This document shows positions 42,867-49,516 of a DNA stretch of 64,000 nucleotides, one piece after another (within the stretch, counting starts at the first letter, position 1; every line of letters begins with the position of its first letter). Under the pieces are notes generated by a model. The model ran no database searches, was not told the DNA's origin, and saw nothing but the letters and a program-made list of their open reading frames with translations. Made by a program: the position numbers and the translations under genes. Location of the stretch: positions 1,106,001 through 1,170,000 of the forward strand of contig NZ_CP013023.1 of assembly GCF_001421015.2 (NCBI RefSeq), given 5' to 3'. The stretch comes from Paenibacillus bovis (GTDB lineage: Bacteria; Bacillota; Bacilli; Paenibacillales; Paenibacillaceae).

Positions 42867-42943
42867 GCATCTGCAGAGTAGAGTAAAGTGTTTGAATATA
42901 GCATTTGCCAAGCGGAATAAAGCTTCTTAACGTGGCTTTTCGT

Positions 42944-43007
42944 AAAATTAATGCGATTTTTAGGTACAGTTCATAAACCTTTAAGATAATCCGGTTATAG
43001 TAAATGC
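42944..43007 (+). promoter_or_regulatory. Upstream region of small-RNA unit 1
   Basis: AAAATTAATG (42944-42953), TTTAAGAT (36 bp from that start, 42980-42987) and the -10 TATAGT (52 bp from that start, 42996-43001). The same three elements occur at identical spacing in unit 2. Confidence 0.55.
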
Positions 43008-43108
43008 ATACCCCTTTTGAATATATAAACGAATTGAACGCCATGGACTGCGACCGTGGCGTTCACTTTTTTTGGCATAATATTATAAAAGAAGATACCT
43101 AAAAATCG
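42954..43108. repeat. 13-bp inverted repeats flanked by 10-bp direct repeats
   Basis: CGATTTTTAGGTA (42954-42966) and its exact complement TACCTAAAAATCG (43096-43108) face inward. AAAATTAATG touches both outer ends (42944-42953, 43109-43118). The layout is that of a 155-bp non-autonomous element with a target duplication. However, the direct repeats are also shared promoter elements of the two tandem small-RNA units. Confidence 0.55.
43008..43075 (+). ncRNA. Putative small RNA 1 with C-rich seed
   Basis: Predicted transcript of about 66 nt. It starts near 43008, has CCCCUUUUGAAU in the unpaired 5' part (43011-43022), and ends at a strong terminator (TGAACGCCATGG / CCGTGGCGTTCA, then seven T, 43035-43073). 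No reading frame. The C-rich motif is complementary to Shine-Dalgarno-like AAAAGGGG, as in RsaE/RoxS-type sRNAs. Confidence 0.6.
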
Positions 43109-43172
43109 AAAATTAATGTTTCTTTAAGGTTTCTATCAGGTTATTTTAAGATGAGCAGGCTACAATGTCTGT
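43109..43172 (+). promoter_or_regulatory. Upstream region of small-RNA unit 2
   Basis: AAAATTAATG (43109-43118), TTTAAGAT (43145-43152) and the -10 TACAAT (43161-43166). Spacings equal those of unit 1 exactly (36 and 52 bp). No good -35 hexamer is seen in either unit, which suggests activator-dependent transcription. Confidence 0.55.
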
Positions 43173-43240
43173 AATAACCCCTTTTGAATTACTATATCTT
43201 GGACTCCATCAGCTGCGAATGATGGAGTCTCTTTTTTTGT
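43173..43240 (+). ncRNA. Putative small RNA 2 with C-rich seed
   Basis: Predicted transcript of about 66 nt, with CCCCUUUUGAAU at 43178-43189. It terminates at GACTCCATCA / TGATGGAGTC followed by CTTTTTTTG (43202-43239). Only the 5' C-rich part is conserved with unit 1; the terminator stems differ. Confidence 0.6.
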
Positions 43241-43244
43241 TCTT

Positions 43245-43820
43245 TTATAAAGCTCTATTTTCTGTAGACGGCGCTGCAGTGACAGAAGACGATTTGGCAC
43301 CGATCAGCCATTTACCGCACAAGACGGTTGTCATAAATGCCAAATAACCAATCACGCCGCCTGCTGTGTTGAGCATCAGGTCATCCACATCGAATATGCC
43401 TATGCCGGTCAACAGCTGCGTGACCTCGTACCCTAGACTGAGCAGCAGCGAGATCGGCAATACGAGAATGCCGGACCATACCGGGTGACGCAGAAGCACA
43501 GGAATAAAAATCCCCAGCGGGAAAAATGCCAGCACATTGCCAATCAGCTGGATCGATGTACCCGATGGATGCAGGGACAGTCGGTGCCAGTCTCTGGTAA
43601 TCTCCTGAAACGGCGTCAGGTTGATCGTACGCGTATAGATTAGATCCGGCTGCTGCAGCCATGCCATCAGCTGTACTTTGATGATACCGGGGTCTACAGG
43701 GCCTCCTTTGAACAGAATAATCTGTGTCAGCAGGTACAGATAGGCGACGAACAGGATCAACGGAATAATCTGCAGGCTGTGTTTATACGGATTGCCCGGT
43801 GAGGTATGGTTATGCTTCAT
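43245..43820 (-). CDS. vanZ: VanZ family protein
   Basis: 191 residues. Five hydrophobic segments with the VanZ signature NLTPFQEI ... QLIGNVLAFFPLGIFIPVL ... LLLSLGYEVTQLLTGIGIFDVDDLMLNTAGGVIGYL. VanZ proteins give low-level teicoplanin resistance in enterococci and in general bind lipids or assist cell-surface processes. AAAGGA precedes the ATG at 43820. It is the last gene of a vanR-vanS-vanY-vanZ cluster, 28 bp after vanY. Confidence 0.92.
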   Translation of the reverse strand: MKHNHTSPGNPYKHSLQIIPLILFVAYLYLLTQIILFKGGPVDPGIIKVQLMAWLQQPDLIYTRTINLTPFQEITRDWHRLSLHPSGTSIQLIGNVLAFFPLGIFIPVLLRHPVWSGILVLPISLLLSLGYEVTQLLTGIGIFDVDDLMLNTAGGVIGYLAFMTTVLCGKWLIGAKSSSVTAAPSTENRAL

Positions 43821-43848
43821 GCTGGTTTCCTTTCCGGTCATAGGACCG

Positions 43849-44715
43849 TTAATTGCTGGCGGTCACAATGATACCTTGCATATTATCCCCGGATATGACG
43901 TAGGAGCCTTGCCGGGGAACGTAAATATTCGCTTCGGAAGCGATAGGGTAATAGCGGATATTATAATCATGATTGTTCAGCGAGAACGACATTTCTTTCT
44001 TTTCCCTGAGCAGCTGGAGGTACTGTTCCAGCACCAGATTCTTTTTGTACATAATGGCGCTATGCGGCAGTCCTACATAACGGAAATGCCAGGGTTCGTA
44101 CTGAATGCCTGTAATATCTACTTTGTCCTTTGGATAGCGCAGGATAAATCCGTATTTCCACGCATTCTTCTCCAGCCAATCTCCTTCCGGCGCTTGCTCC
44201 ATTCTGGTCAGGGAAGAACCGATATCGAGGGACAAGCCTATATTGTGCTCGCTGTGTCCTGCAGGGAGGGCATAATCGGCCCCTTTTTCCTGGAACAGCT
44301 CATCCTGCTTGTCCAGGTCACGGTATCCGCTGCTTATCAAAAAGGAATGAACTCCTTCTGTTGCAGCGGCTGACGTCATCTCCTGAAATCGCTCTGCTAC
44401 CTGCCGGGACAGACTCATATCCCGATCCAGCAAGACAAAGCCGCTGTTCAGCTCGTCGTGGTCTGCAAGAACCACAATATCTTTTTTTACTCCTTCCGGA
44501 CGGATTGCATAGGACGTATTGACGAGTAGTAAATCTCCTTTATGTACCCAGCTCTGCAGGTTGGCGGTCAAAGGTACACTGTAATCCCAATCGGTATTTC
44601 CTGCAGGTTCCAGATCAACAAGCAGTCTGTCTTTGTAATGAAACCATACGACTGCTTCCAGAATCGCGCAGCCGAGCAATATGCCCACAATCCAAAATCC
44701 CCACTTTTTCTTCAT
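43849..44715 (-). CDS. vanY: D-Ala-D-Ala carboxypeptidase, VanY-like
   Basis: 288 residues with an N-terminal membrane anchor (about 5-24) and an extracytoplasmic zinc peptidase of the M15B type. The zinc ligands are seen in SEHNIGLSLD (H157, D164) and EPWHFRYVG (H210, with E207 as likely base); SSGYRDLDKQ is the substrate-pocket arginine motif. It trims the terminal D-Ala from pentapeptide stems. A C-terminal extension of about 60 residues is not part of the catalytic core. AAGGAGG sets the ATG at 44715. It follows vanS by 100 bp. Confidence 0.92.
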   Translation of the reverse strand: MKKKWGFWIVGILLGCAILEAVVWFHYKDRLLVDLEPAGNTDWDYSVPLTANLQSWVHKGDLLLVNTSYAIRPEGVKKDIVVLADHDELNSGFVLLDRDMSLSRQVAERFQEMTSAAATEGVHSFLISSGYRDLDKQDELFQEKGADYALPAGHSEHNIGLSLDIGSSLTRMEQAPEGDWLEKNAWKYGFILRYPKDKVDITGIQYEPWHFRYVGLPHSAIMYKKNLVLEQYLQLLREKKEMSFSLNNHDYNIRYYPIASEANIYVPRQGSYVISGDNMQGIIVTASN

Positions 44716-44815
44716 CCGTGATCCTCCTTGTTCTGTATACAATCAAGGATAAAGGAAATGGATTAAAGAAAAAGTGGGGCATTTTTAAAGTTTTTCTTAA
44801 GTTTGTTTGGCGGAT

Positions 44816-45903
44816 TTAGGTTATGGCAGGCAGGCGTACTTCAAACAGCGTCTGCACAACATCGCTTTGGACCGAGATGGTACCATCATGCTGCTCTACA
44901 ATATTACGTGCAATAAACAGTCCCAGACCTGTTCCGCCTTCCTGCGGAGTACGCGCCCGATCTGCAGTATAGTACATATCAAAAATATACGGCAGATCCT
45001 CGGGATGGATATAGCCGCCATAATTAATGACCCGGATTACTATCTGGTCGGCATCCCGGAATCCATGAATATCGACATAGACACCGTCTTTGCCATGACG
45101 TGAAGCGTTCATCAGCAGATTCTCGAAGACACGCGCCAGCAGCTCCCCGTCACCGGAGACGACCAGATCGTTGTCCAGCTTCAGACGGGTGATAAGGCGG
45201 CTTTTCTCGAATACGGGATACAGTTCTTCATTCATCTGCTTCAGCAGCTCGCTCAGATTCAGCTGTGCTTTCTGAAGCGGCAGCATACCATAATTCATAC
45301 GGGTGATTTCAAATAAATTATCGATCAGCTTTTCCAGCCGCCGGGATTTGGTAAAAGCAATCGAGGTGAAATGCCGCACCTGTTCATCGGTCAGCTGATC
45401 ATCTTTCATCAGCAGGTCGAGATAGCCAAGCACCGAAGTCAGCGGTGTTCGCAGATCATGCGCCAGATTGACGACCAGCTGATCTTTGCTGCTCTCGGCA
45501 AAATCTCCTCGTTCGATCGCCTGCTGCAGCTTCTCGCTGGCCAGATTCACGTCCTCGGCAATCATGCCCAGCTCATCCCTGGAGGAAATCTGTACCCGAT
45601 GCTGAAAATCGCCATTGGCCAAATGACTGATACCTGCCGAGATATCCCGGAAATAGGCGGCATATGGCTTGGTAAACCAGAAGAAAAACAAAATAGCCAG
45701 AGGGATAAACAGCAGCAGGAAAAAATAAATATCTCCGATATTACGCATGAAGTGGCGGTATTGGGCGAGCTGATCTTCGGCCCGTACCCCCAATAATACG
45801 CCTGCAGCAGTTTGTATACGCCGTATGTAATAGCGCCAGACGCCAGCATACTCAGACCAAGCAGCAAAATCATGGTTGTACGGAAGCTTCTTCGTTTAGT
45901 CAT
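44816..45903 (-). pseudogene. vanS: VanS-like sensor histidine kinase, frameshifted
   Basis: The N-terminal part (MTKRRSFRTTMILLLGLSMLASGAITYGVYKLLQAYYWG, with TM1) starts at the ATG at 45903, overlapping the stop of vanR. It runs out of frame at a run of five C (45787-45791; G5 in the coding strand). The rest continues in another frame as VRAEDQLAQYRHFMRN, then TM2, HAMP, HisKA (VNLAHDLRTPLTSVLGYL) and a complete ATPase domain (DYYIFD-like loop, GGTGLGLFIARNIV). One extra base would restore a 362-residue kinase, so it is a frameshift mutation, a sequencing error in a homopolymer, or slippage. Confidence 0.75.
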
Positions 45904-46591
45904 TGAACGTATACCCCACACCCCAGATCGTTTTGATAAATTTATTTTTGTCCAGATCTTCACCTAGCTTTTTGCGCAGGGTACGAATATGGACCATAAC
46001 CGTATTACCGCCCTCGTAATAAGCTTCGCCCCACACCTGTTCGAAAATGCTTTCGGCGCTGAATACCTGCTTGCTGTGGCTGGCGAGCAGGTACAGGATA
46101 TCGAATTCCTTGGGTGTCAGCTCCAGCGGCTTGCCGTAGAGCGTCACGCTGTGCTGCTCGGGCATGATTACCAGTCCGCCTTTTTCCAGTAGGGTACGCT
46201 GGGTGGGAACAGCCTGGTTGAACTGCAGCGAGCGTCGCAACTGGGAATTGACGCGTGCGACCAGCTCCATGGGATTGAAAGGTTTGGTCATATAATCATC
46301 GGCTCCGGTAATAAGCCCCGTAATTTTGTCCATATCCGACGTTTTGGCACTGAGGAAAATGATCGGCATATGATGCTGCTCCCGTATTTTGCGAGTGACT
46401 TCGTAGCCGTCCATACCCGGCATCATGATATCCAGTACCGCCAAATCGATTGCCTGCGTCTGAACGGCATGCAGTGCCGATTGTCCGTCCAGTACTTTGA
46501 CCGTGTGATAACCTTCTTTTTGCAGATGCAGAGCGACCAGATCGGCGATCTCGGCTTCGTCATCGGCGATTAGAATTGTAATTCGCTTCAT
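45896..46591 (-). CDS. vanR: VanR-like response regulator, OmpR family
   Basis: 231 residues. The receiver has the DDE acidic cluster (residues 10-12), D54 in LAVLDIMMP, T/S switch (FLSAKTSD) and K in YMTKPF. The C-terminal winged helix includes LELTPKEFDILYLLASHSKQVFSAESIFEQVWGE and VMVHIRTLRKKLGED. It should activate the downstream van genes. AGAGGTGA precedes the ATG at 46591; the vanS start overlaps its stop by eight bases. No vanHAX-type genes are present in the window. Confidence 0.93.
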   Translation of the reverse strand: MKRITILIADDEAEIADLVALHLQKEGYHTVKVLDGQSALHAVQTQAIDLAVLDIMMPGMDGYEVTRKIREQHHMPIIFLSAKTSDMDKITGLITGADDYMTKPFNPMELVARVNSQLRRSLQFNQAVPTQRTLLEKGGLVIMPEQHSVTLYGKPLELTPKEFDILYLLASHSKQVFSAESIFEQVWGEAYYEGGNTVMVHIRTLRKKLGEDLDKNKFIKTIWGVGYTFND

Positions 46592-46811
46592 AATGCAGTT
46601 CACCTCTGTATATAATGATGTACTAATCTAATTGAATGTAACAGATACTATAGAGCAGATACAATGCGGTGTCTCCGCTGTCTTTATCATTTCACGGTAA
46701 ATCTCAGATCGTTGTCCGATATCGGGACATAGGTATATCCTTTTGCTATCTATGTACCCTATTGTATGCGATTCAGGGTTGCTGCGATCCCACGTATCCG
46801 ATATGAATTTG

Positions 46812-46975
46812 ACAAGAATAATAAGAGAACTGGAAAAGGAAGCAGAAAGAAGAACAGGAAAGAAGAGAAGGAAGAGAAGGAAGAGTAAAAATAAGAACAA
46901 AAGAGCAAGAGCAAAAGAGCAAGAGCAAAAGAGAACAGGAGAGTAGCGCAGAACAACAGGAGAGTATGAGAGAAA
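46812..46975 (+). repeat. Purine-rich low-complexity tract
   Basis: About 160 bp almost entirely A and G on the plus strand. It includes a GGAAGAGAA-type repeat (about 46861-46885) and 14-bp AAAAGAGCAAGAGC repeated twice plus a partial copy (46899-46933). It lies upstream of vanR on the other strand. Any encoded peptide would be a Lys/Arg/Glu-rich artefact. Confidence 0.8.
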
Positions 46976-47659
46976 TATCCCTATAAATTGGACGATCTCC
47001 GGAAGACAACCTGTTGGGTCGTCCTGCCGGAGATCTTTGGTGTTGCGTCTTATGTTTGATTTTGCTTGAAATGCCATAAGCCGTGATACAGCCTACGAGC
47101 CATATGTGAATTGCTTCATGCTCAACAATGTGTGTAATTGATGTTTCCGGATTTTGCAAAATGGCATGTTAGTATGCCGTGGGGTGCAAAATGTACTGCT
47201 TTAGTTACAGAGTCAGGCTGCGTAATCCTGCTCTCCGGTATCCATATGGCTGCTTAACTGCAGCTATCATTAACCCGTAACCCCGTGTGCGGTGAAATGT
47301 GAAATGTATAGACGGGGACGGTTTTGGTTCGCTTGCTTGGTGTATACAGACGGGACATACATGGAATAGTCTGTGTCTGAACACGTTGAATCCAAAACAA
47401 CAAAAGCCCTACCTCTCTTCTGTCCTTGCGGCTCCGATGACCGCGCCAGTGTGAATCAGATCGTCAAATTTCAAATGAGTTTGGAATAAAAAGAAATTTG
47501 GGATGATTCCGGCAGCACCCGGAAAAATTTGCGAAGGATAAAACCGAGGGTTAAAAACAACTGTTCTATCGTATCATAGAGCATAGATAAAGTCAAATTA
47601 TTACAATATAACCTGTATTATTAAATAAATAATCTATTTAGTGTATAAAAAATAGATAT

Positions 47660-47725
47660 ATAAAAGATAAATCTATAAGCAAAACAGGCCTTTCTCTGCG
47701 AAATAGGCCTGTTTTGCTTATAGAT
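47660..47725 (-). terminator. Terminator with a 21-bp perfect stem
   Basis: Arms 47671-47691 and 47705-47725 are exact complements around a 13-nt loop. On the minus strand the stem is followed by TTTATCTTTT, so it probably terminates the 160-residue exported protein gene. Confidence 0.75.
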
Positions 47726-47858
47726 AGATATGTGAACGTGCAGCCAAGTCAGTTTTATCTTAATAGAGGATCAAGGGCGATCCGTGTAAATGAAGATTAG
47801 TAGTAAGGATCAATACAGGATCAATGGTAAAGATCATTGAAAGATTTAATAGCAAGAA

Positions 47859-48341
47859 TTAGTAGCGTTTGTACAGCGTGACCAGTCCATTTTCATATAC
47901 AAGAGTCCAATCCAGCGTATCCGCTACCCACGAAGCAGGAATCAATACATGACCGTCCCGGGAAAGGATCGGTGCGTCTGCGCGCATCTCCATATTGTCG
48001 ACTCGATAGCGGCTGCTGTTGTCCCAGAATTCATAGCGTGCCAGCCCGGTATCCAGCCAGGTTGTACCTGTTGCAGCATCATAGGATACAGTGGCACCAT
48101 CCATGCTGTCTGCCAGATCGCGCAGCGGAATATAGGCGACATTATTGTACACGGTCGCTTCGGTATCTACCGTCTCTGATAATCCATTGACCATATACCG
48201 GTCGCTGCCGATCGTAAACTGAATCACTTTGGTCTCCAGCTCCGGATTCTGGTCAGCTGTCGTCTCGGCAGCAAAGCCGCTGGCGGCAGGAAACAGCAGG
48301 GAAAGCGACAAAGCAGGGACGATCCATTTTCTTGATTTCAT
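47859..48341 (-). CDS. Exported protein with copper amine oxidase N-terminal-like domain
   Basis: 160 residues: a signal peptide (MKSRKWIVPALSLSLLFPAASGFAAE) and one stalk-type domain (VIQFTIGSDRYMVNG ... VAYIPLRDLADSMDGATVSYDAATGTTWLDTG ... HVLIPASWVADTLDWTLVY). This domain class is common in Paenibacillus exported proteins and has no amine oxidase activity by itself. It is a diverged paralogue of the next two genes and lacks their Met-rich GKSMSMxIMPVEYMG segment. The ATG at 48341 has AAGGAG eight bases upstream. Confidence 0.88.
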   Translation of the reverse strand: MKSRKWIVPALSLSLLFPAASGFAAETTADQNPELETKVIQFTIGSDRYMVNGLSETVDTEATVYNNVAYIPLRDLADSMDGATVSYDAATGTTWLDTGLARYEFWDNSSRYRVDNMEMRADAPILSRDGHVLIPASWVADTLDWTLVYENGLVTLYKRY

Positions 48342-48494
48342 ATGCACAGCTCCTTTTCAAATCATGGGATTAAAAATCCATAGAAATGGGGACAGGCGGC
48401 AGCATGAACGACAAGATAAATCATCATACACTTTCTATCTAATCATTAAATGTAATCATTAATAGATACACCCGGGGGCATACGCCTAATCAGT

Positions 48495-48540
48495 TTATAA
48501 ATAAAAAAGCCCTGACCGCTGTAAGGAGCAGTCAGAGCTG
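48495..48540 (-). terminator. Terminator after the 161-aa exported protein gene
   Basis: Minus strand AGCTCTGACTGCT ... AGCGGTCAGGGCT followed by TTTTTTATTTAT. Confidence 0.85.
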
Positions 48541-48606
48541 AATGGCTTCGGAAAGACGATAAAGTCGATCCGATCGCCATTACCTGGTATTGGAAAAGTA
48601 TGATGC

Positions 48607-49092
48607 TTAGTAGGTTTTGGTAAGGGTGATCATGCCTTTGTCATACATCAGATCCCATTCGAAGTTGTCTGCGAACCAGCGAACCGGTACGAGTACGTGT
48701 CCATTTCTGGAGATCACCATATCGTTCATGCCTTTACGCATGTTGTCGACTTTGTATACTTTGGAGTTGACCCAGAATTCATAACGCTGAATACCAGTGT
48801 CCAGCCATGTAGTGGAAGTCGCTTTGTCATACGATACTTTCATGTTGGCGTTGTTGGCCAGGTAACGAAGCGGCACATATGTAGTACCCATGTATTCAAC
48901 AGGCATGATGCTCATGCTCATGGATTTACCATTGACCATGTACATTTTGCTGCCCATGTTAAATTGGATAGCTCTTGTTTTCAGCTCCGGGTTGTAATCT
49001 GCAGTTGTACCTTCTGCAGCGAATGCGCCAGCAGCTGGCAGTAACAGGGAAAGTCCAAGAACGGGTGCGATCAGTTTTCTCATTTTCATCAT
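48607..49092 (-). CDS. Exported protein with Met-rich copper amine oxidase N-terminal-like domain
   Basis: 161 residues: a signal peptide (KLIAPVLGLSLLLPAAGAFAAE) and one domain. Roughly a dozen substitutions over about 134 residues separate it from the C-terminus of the 563-residue protein just upstream, pointing to a recent duplication. Methionines cluster in NMGSKMYMVNGKSMSMSIMPVEYMG, which could bind copper or simply be structural. AAAGGAG precedes the ATG. Its own terminator lies downstream, so it can be expressed alone. Confidence 0.88.
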   Translation of the reverse strand: MMKMRKLIAPVLGLSLLLPAAGAFAAEGTTADYNPELKTRAIQFNMGSKMYMVNGKSMSMSIMPVEYMGTTYVPLRYLANNANMKVSYDKATSTTWLDTGIQRYEFWVNSKVYKVDNMRKGMNDMVISRNGHVLVPVRWFADNFEWDLMYDKGMITLTKTY

Positions 49093-49516
49093 GTATTGCT
49101 CCTTTGCCTAATGTATTGTTATGTCTGTACAGAGATGAATAAACTTAAATTAAAGCGCTATCATGAGATAAAGCCAATGTAGTGGATCTTTCGGTCTTTG
49201 CCTGCCGTGCTGGTCTATGTGAGCCAGGGCGGAGAGCCCGGAGATCAATTTGTTACCTTGCTGTCTATGTATTGTATAAACCTATTAGAGAGTAGTTAAT
49301 CAGATAGTACCAAAAAAGGTGGATTTCTGTGTTTCCTGTTATATAAGACCCATGTCTATAGAAATGGGTAACAGCACCAAAAAACTGTACAGCTGGCTGG
49401 CAGCTGTACAGTTTTGGGCTGAAATGGACCGATTGATCAGGTTGCTGTCTGACCATTCGCATTGATACCGTACATCGATCTGATCCAAAAGATTGGTGTA
49501 GAGCAGCAAATGTAGA
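49093..49516. other. Intergenic region between paralogous exported-protein genes
   Basis: 424 bp. It holds the terminator of the 563-aa gene and presumably the promoter of the 161-aa gene. No gene accepted. Confidence 0.5.
49377..49417. terminator. Terminator after the 563-aa exported protein gene
   Basis: Perfect 15-bp stem AAAACTGTACAGCTG / CAGCTGTACAGTTTT with a 5-nt loop. The minus-strand tail is TTTTTTGGTG. Confidence 0.9.

Larger units (their letters stand above)
46592..47858. other. 1.27-kb gene-poor region
   Basis: No credible gene. Features seen: the purine-rich repeat tract (46812-46975), a GATCTCCGG/CCGGAGATC hairpin (46994-47035) and the long hairpin at 47671-47725. The part 47200-47560 is less AT-rich than its surroundings but matches no RNA family I can name. 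Frames here lack ribosome binding sites. Confidence 0.6.

Noticed and set aside
46743..46956. Frames on both strands of the purine tract (Lys/Arg/Glu-rich or Phe/Leu/Ser-rich)
   Set aside because: They follow directly from low-complexity DNA and have no ribosome binding sites.
47380..47560. Possible riboswitch in the long intergenic region
   Set aside because: GGTAGGGC and CCGGAA-like bits recalled the ydaO class, but the ordered conserved elements were not present on either strand.
49265..49462. 65-codon minus-strand frame between exported-protein genes
   Set aside because: It spans a strong terminator hairpin and has no ribosome binding site.
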